Source of the DNA: Micromonospora globbae
Lineage (GTDB): Bacteria > Actinomycetota > Actinomycetes > Mycobacteriales > Micromonosporaceae
NCBI RefSeq assembly: GCF_003610785.1
Contig: NZ_RAQQ01000016.1
Coordinates: forward strand, 62,001-126,000
Reading direction: 5' to 3'
Length of the DNA stretch: 64,000 nucleotides
How positions within the stretch are numbered: position 1 is the first letter of the stretch; each line of letters begins with the position of its first letter. The notes beneath the pieces were generated by a model that saw only the letters and a program-made list of their open reading frames with translations, was not told the origin of the DNA and did no database searches. A program made the position numbers and the translations under genes. Positions 25,576 through 33,172 of this stretch are shown piece after piece.

Positions 25576-27021
25576 CTACAGGCGGGCGCCGACGTGGATG
25601 GCGACCGCGTCGTGCGCCGGGATGTCGGCGGCGAACCATCCGTTGCCGTCCACGGTGATCACCGGCCCGCTGCAGGAGCCGTTGCTCCAGGTGCCGTGGA
25701 TGACGTCGCAGTAGCGGCCCGCGGGCAACCCGGCGTGGTAGGAGCGCCCGGTGATGGCGTGGTCCTCGTCGTTGATGGTGATGTAGCCCTTGCCGGCCCG
25801 GCTGAACGCGATGTGGTTGTTGCCGTTGTCGTACCAGTTGGCGACGCCGGCCCCCTCGGTGGCGTTGCGGAAGCCGACCATGTTGGCGATCACCGGCCAG
25901 CGGTGCTCGCACTCCCAGCCGGAGTAGCAGGTGGTGTTCAGCGTGCGGCCGGCGCCGTCCGAGGGCGGCCCCTGGTCGCGGTTGCCGAAGGTGTAGCTCG
26001 ACATCACCGTCGGGGAGCCGTACGGCCACGCCAGCATGAAGGCGTTGGCCAGCGCGTAGATGCCCCGGTCGCGGTAGGTGAGCACCCCGCCGTCGCGCTG
26101 GGTGTCGTGGTTGTCGACGAACACCGCCGCCGAGCCGCTGGGCAGGTGGCCCCAGCCTTCGCCGAAGTTGCGCAGGTAGGCCAGCCGCTCCGACCGGAAG
26201 ACCCGGGCCAGGTCCCGGCCGTAGCGGAACTCGTGCACGTCGCCGTTTCCGGTGTACTCCTCGGGCTGGATCGGCTCGCCCGCGCCGTGGATGACCTCCT
26301 GCACGAGGTACGCGGGGCGGGAGAGCCGCGCCCTGAGCGCCGCGATGTCCGCCGCGGGCATGTGCTTGCTGGCGTCCATCCGGAAGCCGTCGACACCGAG
26401 GGAGAGCAGGTCGTTGAGGTACGCGGCGAGCCGGTCGCGGACGTACGTCGACTCGGTCCTCAGGTCGGCGAGGTTCACCAGCTCGCAGTTCTGCACCTCG
26501 TAGCGGTCCTGGTAGTTCACGATGTCGTCGTTGCCGTTGCGGCCACAGTGGTGGAAGTCCTGCGTCTGGTAGATGCCCGGGTAGTCGTAGTGGCCGTACG
26601 ACGAGCCGGCCCACCCGGTGCCGCCGGCGTCCTGCCCGGACATGTGGTTGACCACGGCGTCCACGATCACCTTGACGCCGGCCGCGTGGCACGCGTTCAC
26701 CATGGCCTGGAACTGGGCCCGGGTGCCCTTGCGGGACTCGATGCGGTAGCTGACGGGTTGGTACGCCACCCACCACTGGGAGCCGCGGACGTGCTCCTGG
26801 GGTGGGGAGACCTGGACGAAGCCGTAGCCCTTCGGGCCGAGGGTGCTCTGGCACTCGGCGGCGACCGAGGGCCAGTTCCACTCGAAGAGCTGGACGATCA
26901 CCTTCTTGTTGCCGGTGGGGGCTGCGGCGGCCGGGGGCGCCGTCACGGCGGTGGGGACGAGCAGGCTGGCGAGCATGCCGGCGGCGAGGATCGCCGAGCG
27001 GCATCGACGGCGATGCGTCAT
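25576..27021 (-). CDS. Secreted alpha-amylase (GH13)
   Basis: A 481-residue enzyme with a Sec signal peptide (basic start, hydrophobic core, AAAA cleavage region near residue 34). It has the GH13 conserved regions: DAVVNHM (I), GFRMDASKH with nucleophile Asp 216 (II), VQEVIHG with acid/base Glu 242 (III) and FVDNHDTQR with Asp 306 (IV). It ends with the beta-sandwich C domain, and no starch-binding module is present. It hydrolyses internal alpha-1,4 links of starch outside the cell. Upstream lie a TTGACA promoter and sugar-regulator-like repeats. Confidence 0.96.
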   Translation of the reverse strand: MTHRRRCRSAILAAGMLASLLVPTAVTAPPAAAAPTGNKKVIVQLFEWNWPSVAAECQSTLGPKGYGFVQVSPPQEHVRGSQWWVAYQPVSYRIESRKGTRAQFQAMVNACHAAGVKVIVDAVVNHMSGQDAGGTGWAGSSYGHYDYPGIYQTQDFHHCGRNGNDDIVNYQDRYEVQNCELVNLADLRTESTYVRDRLAAYLNDLLSLGVDGFRMDASKHMPAADIAALRARLSRPAYLVQEVIHGAGEPIQPEEYTGNGDVHEFRYGRDLARVFRSERLAYLRNFGEGWGHLPSGSAAVFVDNHDTQRDGGVLTYRDRGIYALANAFMLAWPYGSPTVMSSYTFGNRDQGPPSDGAGRTLNTTCYSGWECEHRWPVIANMVGFRNATEGAGVANWYDNGNNHIAFSRAGKGYITINDEDHAITGRSYHAGLPAGRYCDVIHGTWSNGSCSGPVITVDGNGWFAADIPAHDAVAIHVGARL

Positions 27022-27070
27022 CGGTGACTCCTGGGGGACGGGGGCGGGGCAGCGGGGGCTGCTGCCGGAA

Positions 27071-27129
27071 TCTTGCAGCAGGAGCTGAAATTTTCGGAAA
27101 GGTTACAAGCGTGTTGCAGCGACTGTCAA
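27071..27129 (-). promoter_or_regulatory. Amylase promoter and LacI-type operator candidates
   Basis: On the minus strand, TTGACA (27124-27129) and TGTAAC (27102-27107) are 16 bases apart. Around and downstream of them are TTGCAGC (27073-27079) facing GCTGAAA (27084-27090), the palindrome GAAATTTTC (27087-27095), and TTGCAGC again near 27114. Repeats of the CTTGCAG kind are where MalR-type repressors bind before actinobacterial amylase genes. Confidence 0.55.
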
Positions 27130-27303
27130 TGGATGTTCGTCTATCGACGGCGCTCGGGTGCCGCTACACGCGCGAGGACACCGCGCGGTTCGATCCCGCG
27201 GGAAACTTCCCCGGCCCCGGTGATCCGTCCACGGGCCCGCTCCGTACTGACGGGGGGAGCGGAGTCGGCCGGCGGTCCGCCGCCGTGGACGATCGAGGAG
27301 CAG

Positions 27304-29043
27304 ATGGCCCGGGTCAGGGAGAACCAGAAGGCGACGGCGGTCCGGACCAGCACCAGCAGCCGGGGGGTACGGGCGCCGTCCCGGTCCGCCGTGGGCGTGC
27401 TGATCGTGTCCACGCTCGCCGCGCTGTGGGCCGCCGTCATGCTGACCGGTGCCGGTCAGCGGGCGTACGCGTACGGCTTCTTCTTCACCGAGTTCTTCGC
27501 CGGGGTGGTGACCCTGGTCGCGCTCAGCCTCACGGTCATGCTCGGCCTGCTCGCCACCGACCGGCTCGTGCTGCTGATCCGGCACCGGGTGCTGCTCCAG
27601 TCGGCGCACCGGGCCACCGGCGTCCTCGGTGTCGTCGGGCTCGGGTTCCACGTGCTCACCAAGATCGCCACGGGCCGGGCGGCGAGCACCGACGCCGTGG
27701 TGCCGTTCGTCTCCGGCGCCGGGCTCTACGTCGGACTCGGCACGGTGGCCGCCCTGCTGATGGTGAGCGTGCTCTGGACCGGGGTCGTCCGGGCCCGGTT
27801 CGCCGGCGTCGGCCCGAGGTGGCTGTGGCGGGCGCTGCACTCGACGGCGTACGTCTCCTGGCCGTTCGCCCTCGTCCACGGCCTCAACGCCGGGCGGCCC
27901 GCCAGCTCCTGGGTGGTGCTGAGCTACCTGGCCTGCGTGGTGCTGGTCGTGCTGGCGCTGCTGGTCCGCCTCTCGGTCACGCTCGGCCGGCGCAGCCGCG
28001 AGCAGCAGCAGGCCGCCGCCATGAACACGGCGCTCGCCGGGCGACCGGCCGAGGACGGCCGCGGCCGGTCGGTCCTGGCCGGGTGGGGCCGTCGGGGCGC
28101 GGCCCGGGCCGCCGAGATCGCCCGGCGGCGGCGCGAGGCCGAGTGGGCGCAGGCCACCGCCGAGCTGTCCGTGCCGGCGAACGGCCGGCGGCGGGACGCC
28201 GACCGGTTCACGGTTCCCGTGGTTCCCGAGCCGGGCAGCCTCCGCGAGCCCGGTGGCCGGCGTGGGCGGGCCGAGGTGGTGGCCGAGTCGGGTGGTCGGC
28301 GTGGGCGGGCCGAGGTGGCGGCCGACTCCGGTGGTCGGCGTGGGCGGGCCGAGGTGGCGGCCGAGCCCGGCGGCCGGCGCGGGCGGGCCGACGATGCGGC
28401 CGGTCGCGGCCGGCGTTCGCGGGACGCGCGGCCGGCCGCCCGGTACCGCGAGGAGGAGTACGAGCCCGCCCCGCCGCGGGACGACGAGTTCGCCCCGGTG
28501 GCGGGAGGCGCCGACGAGTCGCCGGCGCGGCGGTCGCGGCGACGCCGTGCCGAGGAGCCCGAACCGACCCGGCGCGGCCGGGGCGCGGCACCGGCGGCCC
28601 GCCGGCGCGCCGAGGACCGCGGCGAGGCCGACGACGCCTGGTACGCGACGCTCGGCGCCGACCGGCCGGAGGAGCCGTGGACCAGCCCGCGTCGCTGGGA
28701 GACCGAACCGGTGTCGGCCGAACCGGTGACGGCGGCACCGATCTCGGTCGGGCCGATCTCGGCGGGGCCGGTATCGGCCGAGCCGATCTCCGCGATGCCG
28801 CGCAGCGGCGGCGGCCGGCACAGCGCCGAGGACGACGTGCCGGAGGAGCCGGACTACTGGCGCCCGCCGGCCCGGTACGTGCCCGAGGAGGTGCCGGCCG
28901 ACGACACCCCGACGCTCGTGGACCTGGCGTCCCGGCGGGCGCGGCGGGCCGCCGGCGAGGGCCGTTCGGCGCGCCGGCGCCGGGCCAACGCCGAGGCGGT
29001 GGACGGGGCGTACTGGGCCGGGCTGCGGGGTGAGGCGAAGTGA
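27304..29043 (+). CDS. Ferric reductase-like haem-b transmembrane protein with long disordered tail
   Basis: A 579-residue protein. Six membrane helices occupy residues 20-235. His 102 and His 116 (SAHRATGV, GFHVLTK) and His 179 and His 192 (ALHSTAYV, LVHGLN) are spaced as paired haem-b ligands in ferric reductase-like domains. From about 240 the cytoplasmic tail is low-complexity, Arg/Ala/Glu/Pro-rich and holds four tandem 13-residue repeats (GGRRGRAEVAAEP type, 28252-28404). No FAD/NAD domain is fused. The stop overlaps the NuoF-like gene (GTGA), which likely supplies electrons. Confidence 0.85.
   Translation: MARVRENQKATAVRTSTSSRGVRAPSRSAVGVLIVSTLAALWAAVMLTGAGQRAYAYGFFFTEFFAGVVTLVALSLTVMLGLLATDRLVLLIRHRVLLQSAHRATGVLGVVGLGFHVLTKIATGRAASTDAVVPFVSGAGLYVGLGTVAALLMVSVLWTGVVRARFAGVGPRWLWRALHSTAYVSWPFALVHGLNAGRPASSWVVLSYLACVVLVVLALLVRLSVTLGRRSREQQQAAAMNTALAGRPAEDGRGRSVLAGWGRRGAARAAEIARRRREAEWAQATAELSVPANGRRRDADRFTVPVVPEPGSLREPGGRRGRAEVVAESGGRRGRAEVAADSGGRRGRAEVAAEPGGRRGRADDAAGRGRRSRDARPAARYREEEYEPAPPRDDEFAPVAGGADESPARRSRRRRAEEPEPTRRGRGAAPAARRRAEDRGEADDAWYATLGADRPEEPWTSPRRWETEPVSAEPVTAAPISVGPISAGPVSAEPISAMPRSGGGRHSAEDDVPEEPDYWRPPARYVPEEVPADDTPTLVDLASRRARRAAGEGRSARRRRANAEAVDGAYWAGLRGEAK
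28252..28407 (+). repeat. Four tandem 39-bp repeats inside the haem-b protein gene
   Basis: Units begin at 28252, 28291, 28330 and 28369. The first three are almost identical; the fourth has drifted in its second half. Each codes for 13 residues, so gain or loss keeps the frame. Confidence 0.85.
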
Positions 29044-30506
29044 AGCGGACCACCGTGCCCCCGGTGGCCTGCGTGGGCGAGCCCCGGCTGACCGCCGGCT
29101 TCGCCGAGTTCGGCCGGCTGGACCTGGCCGCGCACGAGGAGGTGCACGGGCCCGTCCGGCCGCTGGAGCCCGCCGGCCTGCTCCGGCTCGCCGAGGGGAT
29201 CCAGCTCAAGGGCAAGGGCGGCGCGGGCTTCCCGTTCGCCCGGAAGGTGCGGGCGGTGCTGGAGTCCTGCGAGCGGCAGGACCTGGGCGCCGTGGTGGTC
29301 GTCAACGCCACCGAGGGGGAGCCGGCGAGCTGGAAGGACAAGGTGCTGCTCACCCGGGCGCCCCACCTCGTCCTCGACGGCGCGGCCCTGGCCGCGTACG
29401 CCCTGGACGCGGAGGAGATCGTGATCGGCGTCGCCGACGACGGCGTGGGGCGCGACTCGCTCCTGGAGGCGCTGGCGGAGCGACGGATGCCGGTGCCGGC
29501 GAGCGTGGTCACCGTCCCGCACCGGTTCATCTCCGGGGAGGGCGGGGCGCTGGTCAACGGCATCAACGGGTTGCCGCACATCCCGCCCGGCACCAAGAAG
29601 CGCTCCAGCGACTCCGGCGTGAGCGGCCTGCCCACACTGCTCTCCAACGCGGAGACGTACGCCCAGCTCGCGGTCGCCGCGCGGCTCGGCGCGTACGAGT
29701 ACGCGGCGCTCGGCACGGACGACGAACCCGGCACCGTCCTGCTGACCGTCACCGGCGCGGCCGGCCGGCCCGCCGTGGTCGAGTGCGCGGCCGGCACCCC
29801 GCTGCGGGACATCCTCGACCTCTGCGAGGTGCCCGAGGGGCCCGGCATCCTCACCGGCGGCTACCACGGCAAGTGGATCACGGCGGAGGCGGCGGACCGG
29901 GCCGAGATCTCCCGCAAGGGGATGGCCGCGGTCGGCGGCACCCTCGGCGCCGGCATCATCGTGCCGCTCGCCGCCGACACCTGCCCGCTCGGGGAGGCGG
30001 CGCAGGTGGTGCGCTACCTGGCCGGCGAGTCCGCGGGACAGTGCGGGCCGTGCAAGCGGGGCCTGCCCGACCTCGCCCGGGCCGTGGACCTCGCGGTCGC
30101 CGGCAGCCAGCCCGCCGACATCGTCCGCGCCGCCGCCGGCGAGGTGAAGGGGCGCGGGGCGTGCAGCCACCCCGACGGCACGGCGCGGTTCGCGCTGTCC
30201 GCCATCGAGGTCTTCGCCGACGACCTGCGCCTGCACTCCACCGGCGACGGGTGCGGCCGGCGGGTGAAGGGCGTCATGGGGCTGCCCGGCGCCCCCGACC
30301 CCAACCCGCAGAAGCTGACCCTCGACTGGTCCCGCTGTGACGGGCACGGGCTGTGCGCGCACGTCGTGCCGGACTTCATCCGACTCGACCCCAACGGCTA
30401 TCCGGCCTTCCCCCCGACTCCGGTGCCGACGTGGCTGCGCGAGGGCGCCCGCAAGGCCGTCAAGGTCTGCCCCGAGCTAGCCCTACGCCTAACCAAGGCC
30501 GAGTAG
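29040..30506 (+). CDS. NuoF-like NADH:acceptor oxidoreductase fused to a C-terminal ferredoxin
   Basis: A 488-residue chimera. The NuoF part has the FMN/NADH motifs LKGKGGAGFPFARK and NATEGEP, the SGEGGALVNGINGLP loop, LLSNAETYA, a SLBB-like segment and a Fe-S region. There only Cys 335, 338 and 375 are found: SAGQCGPC has Ala 332 where NuoF has its first Cys. The C-terminal domain (from about 425) is a small ferredoxin with Cys 433, 439 and 477, the three-Cys pattern of a [3Fe-4S] type. It is coupled to the haem-b membrane protein; an NADH to ferredoxin to haem path is inferred. Confidence 0.88.
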   Translation: MKRTTVPPVACVGEPRLTAGFAEFGRLDLAAHEEVHGPVRPLEPAGLLRLAEGIQLKGKGGAGFPFARKVRAVLESCERQDLGAVVVVNATEGEPASWKDKVLLTRAPHLVLDGAALAAYALDAEEIVIGVADDGVGRDSLLEALAERRMPVPASVVTVPHRFISGEGGALVNGINGLPHIPPGTKKRSSDSGVSGLPTLLSNAETYAQLAVAARLGAYEYAALGTDDEPGTVLLTVTGAAGRPAVVECAAGTPLRDILDLCEVPEGPGILTGGYHGKWITAEAADRAEISRKGMAAVGGTLGAGIIVPLAADTCPLGEAAQVVRYLAGESAGQCGPCKRGLPDLARAVDLAVAGSQPADIVRAAAGEVKGRGACSHPDGTARFALSAIEVFADDLRLHSTGDGCGRRVKGVMGLPGAPDPNPQKLTLDWSRCDGHGLCAHVVPDFIRLDPNGYPAFPPTPVPTWLREGARKAVKVCPELALRLTKAE

Positions 30507-30548
30507 CCCCAAGCCCCCCGCGCCCGCGCCCCCGCCCCCTGCTCCCGT

Positions 30549-30618
30549 CGATCTTGCAGTTTCCGCCCCGGCAAAAGCCGCGATTCACCACGAATCAAGG
30601 GCCGAAAGTGCAAGATCG
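30549..30618. repeat. Intergenic palindrome family A, between convergent genes
   Basis: CGATCTTGCAGTTTC (30549-30563) faces GAAAGTGCAAGATCG (30604-30618), with 14 of 15 bases paired. Inside is a smaller hairpin, GATTC (30582-30586) / GAATC (30592-30596). It may act as a terminator for the NuoF-like gene and serS. A G-rich run follows. Confidence 0.8.
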
Positions 30619-30656
30619 GCGGGGCGGGGGGGCCGGGGGGCGGGGGGGCGGGGGGG

Positions 30657-31943
30657 TCAGCGGGCTGGGGTTAGGCGGTCGGTGCCGAGCCGGTCGCGGA
30701 GCACCTCGGGCACCAGCACCGAGCCGTCGGGCTGCTGGAACTGTTCGAGGACGGCCGGCAGGAGCCGGCTGGTGGCCAGCGCCGAGCCGTTGAGCGTGTG
30801 CACGAAGCGGGTCTGCTTGCCGCCCGGCTCCCGGTAGCGGATCGCCGCCCGGCGCGCCTGGTAGTCACCGGCCCAGGAGACCGACGACACCTCCTTGTAC
30901 TTGCCCATGCTCGGCATCCACACCTCGATGTCGAGGGTCTTGCGCATGGACGCGCTGGCGTCGCCGGCCGACAGCAGGCTGCGCTGGTAGTGCAGCCCCA
31001 GCTTCTCCACCAGGCTCTCGGCGTGGCGGACCATCTCCTCCAGCGCCGCGTCCGCCTGCTCGGGCAACGTGAACTGGAAGATCTCCACCTTGTTGAACTG
31101 GTGGCCCCGCACCGTGCCGCGCTCGTCGGAGTGCGCGCCGGCCGCCTCTCGGCGGTAGCACGGCGTGTACGCGAACCGCTTCAGCGGCAGCGCGGCCCGG
31201 TCGAGGATCTCGTCCTGGTACGCGCCGAGGATGGCCGTCTCGGCCGTGGGCAGCAGGAACTGCCCGCGCGGCGCCGACTCCCGGTCGAGGTGGTAGACGT
31301 CGTCGTAGAACTTCGGGAACTGGCCGGCCGCGTACCCGGCGGTGTCGAGCAGCAGGTGCGGCGGCAGCAGGAACTCGTAGCCGGCCCGGACGTTCTCGTC
31401 GACGAAGAAGTTCAGCAGCGCCCACTCCAGCCGGGCGCCCATCCCCGTGTACATCCAGAAGCCGGAGCCGCCGAGCTTCACGCCCCGCTCGTGGTCGACG
31501 AGACCCAGCAGCCGGGACAGCTCGACGTGGTCGCGGACCTTCTCGATGGTCGGCTGCTCGCCGAAGGTCCTGACGACCCGGTTGGCCTCCTTGCCCCCGG
31601 CCACCACGTCGTCGGCGGGCAGGTTGGGCAGCTCGCTCATGGCGGTACGCAGCCGGCCCTGCACCTCGTCCAGCTCGGACTCCAGCTCGGAGAGCTGCTT
31701 GCGGCCCGTCTCGGACGCGACGACCTCCGGCTCACGGCCGGCGCGCTTCGCCTCCGCGTACGCCCGCGCCTCCGCCTTGCGGCGCTGCCGCTCGGCGTCG
31801 ATCTCGCCGATCAGGGCACGGCGCTCCTGGTCGAGCCGCTGAATCTCGTCCAGCGCCCGGTTGACCTCGGCGGGATCCAGACGCTTCGCCAGCGCGGTCG
31901 CCACCGCCTCGCGATCCTTCCGGATCAACTCCATGTCGAGCAT
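30657..31943 (-). CDS. serS: Seryl-tRNA synthetase
   Basis: A 428-residue class II synthetase that charges tRNA-Ser. The N-terminal coiled-coil arm covers about residues 30-105. Motif 2 is AYTPCYRREAAGAHSDERGT with GHQFNKVE, and motif 3 near the end reads LNGSALATSRLLPAVLEQ. The substrate pocket shows LLPTAET and SSVSWAGDYQARR. The length is normal and it stands alone. The start is the ATG at 31943; an inner Met at residue 4 is possible. Confidence 0.98.
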   Translation of the reverse strand: MLDMELIRKDREAVATALAKRLDPAEVNRALDEIQRLDQERRALIGEIDAERQRRKAEARAYAEAKRAGREPEVVASETGRKQLSELESELDEVQGRLRTAMSELPNLPADDVVAGGKEANRVVRTFGEQPTIEKVRDHVELSRLLGLVDHERGVKLGGSGFWMYTGMGARLEWALLNFFVDENVRAGYEFLLPPHLLLDTAGYAAGQFPKFYDDVYHLDRESAPRGQFLLPTAETAILGAYQDEILDRAALPLKRFAYTPCYRREAAGAHSDERGTVRGHQFNKVEIFQFTLPEQADAALEEMVRHAESLVEKLGLHYQRSLLSAGDASASMRKTLDIEVWMPSMGKYKEVSSVSWAGDYQARRAAIRYREPGGKQTRFVHTLNGSALATSRLLPAVLEQFQQPDGSVLVPEVLRDRLGTDRLTPAR

Positions 31944-32025
31944 GCTGCTCCGTACGCCTCCGTCCGGCAGTCGGGTGGACCACCAGATGCTACCGTCGCG
32001 CCCCGTCCCGGCCCGGGCCGGCCGG

Positions 32026-33114
32026 TCAGAGCCGGATCGGCATGAGGATCGAGAAGGACTCCTCGTCGTCGGGGCGGCGTACGGCCAGCGGGGCGATGGG
32101 GCCGTCCAGCTCCAGCACGAGCTGCGTCCCGCCCGCCGCGTCCAGCGCGTCGAGCAGGTAGTCGCCGTTCACGCCGATCCGCAGCCCGCCGTCGGGACCG
32201 CCCTCGCCCGGGTCGAGCAGCCGCAGCCCGCCCCGGTCGTCGAGGCCGAGCACGGTCACCGCGACCGGTACGCCGTCGTGGTCGCGGGCCACGGTCGGGG
32301 CGTCGGGGCGGCGCAGCGCGGCCCGCAGCGCCGCCGCGTCGACCGGGATGCGGTGCGCCGGACCGTCGCCGGTGGCGGCCCGGACGAGCCGGCGGTAGTC
32401 CGGGAAGTCGTACGGCAGGGCCGTCGCGCTCGCGGACCGGCCGGCGACCGACACCGCGACCCGGGTGCCCTCCACCGTCAGGTGGGCCTCCGGGGTGCTC
32501 CCGGCGCCGGTGTCCAGCAGGGCCCGGACCTCGTCGACGAAGCCGGCCGGGACGAGGACCCGGACCGCCGGCCCCTCCGTCCGGGCGGCGTCGGCCCGGG
32601 CCAGCGCCAGCCGGTGCCGGTCGGTGGCGACCAGCCGGACGGCGTCGGGCTCGACGTCGAGGAGGACACCGGTGAGCACCGGCAGCTCCGGGTCGGTGCC
32701 GACGGCGAACCGTACGGCGTCCACGGCCCGCGCCAGGTCGGTGCGGGACAGCATCAGGCGGGTGGCCACGGCGGGCTCCTCGGGGCCGACGAGCGTACGG
32801 ATGCGGGAGAGCTCCCGGCGGGCGTCGGCGAGACCGTCCTCCAGCCGGCGCAGGTGCGCGTCCAGCAGGCGGTGCACGGCGGCCGGCTCGGACCGGACGG
32901 CGGCGGCGATCTCGGGGACCGGCATGCCGACGCGGCGCAGGCCGGCCACCAGGCGGGCCGGGGCCACCTGGTCGTCGGTGTACCAGCGGTAGCCGGTCAC
33001 CGGGTCGACCAGCGCCGGGACGAGCACCCCGGCCGAGTCGTAGAACCGTAGGGCGCTGACCGTGAGGCCACTGGCCCGGGCCAGCTCGCCGATGCTGCGC
33101 AGTCCGCTCTCCAC
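32026..33114 (-). CDS. MerR-family regulator fused to a DnaN-like sliding-clamp domain
   Basis: A 362-residue fusion. Residues 7-50 are a MerR helix-turn-helix (SIGELARASGLTVSALRFYD, then VTGYRWYTDDQ), followed by a coiled-coil region to about 110. The rest resembles clamp domains 2 and 3 of the DNA polymerase III beta subunit: LTGVLLDVEPDAVRLVATDR, then IGVNGDYLLDALDAAGG, ending in SILMPIRL, very like the C-terminus of DnaN (LMPVRL). The GTG at 33114 fits the MerR promoter directly upstream, in which the start is leaderless. A role in regulation by DNA damage or replication is speculation. Confidence 0.85.
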   Translation of the reverse strand: MESGLRSIGELARASGLTVSALRFYDSAGVLVPALVDPVTGYRWYTDDQVAPARLVAGLRRVGMPVPEIAAAVRSEPAAVHRLLDAHLRRLEDGLADARRELSRIRTLVGPEEPAVATRLMLSRTDLARAVDAVRFAVGTDPELPVLTGVLLDVEPDAVRLVATDRHRLALARADAARTEGPAVRVLVPAGFVDEVRALLDTGAGSTPEAHLTVEGTRVAVSVAGRSASATALPYDFPDYRRLVRAATGDGPAHRIPVDAAALRAALRRPDAPTVARDHDGVPVAVTVLGLDDRGGLRLLDPGEGGPDGGLRIGVNGDYLLDALDAAGGTQLVLELDGPIAPLAVRRPDDEESFSILMPIRL

Positions 33115-33122
33115 GGCGACCG

Positions 33123-33153
33123 ATCCTGCCCTCTCAACCTGGTCGAGGGTCAA
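33123..33153 (-). promoter_or_regulatory. MerR-type promoter with 19-bp spacer
   Basis: On the minus strand, TTGACC (33148-33153) and CAGGAT (33123-33128) are exactly 19 bases apart, the unusual spacing used by MerR activators. The spacer holds an almost perfect dyad (CTC-ACC / GGT-GAG, 33133-33147). The start codon at 33114 follows eight bases after the -10 box. Self-regulation is likely. Confidence 0.75.
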
Positions 33154-33172
33154 CCCACGAGCTGTGGACACG

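Noticed and set aside
27186..27206. tRNA T-arm-like sequence: CGCGG-TTCGATC-CCGCG
   Set aside because: The 5-bp stem and TTCGATC loop look like a T-arm, but no matching acceptor strand, anticodon arm or D-arm is found in the 60 bases upstream, so it is a chance hairpin.
28252..28407. CRISPR-like array
   Set aside because: The repeats are directly tandem with no spacers and lie inside a coding sequence; they are protein-coding repeats.
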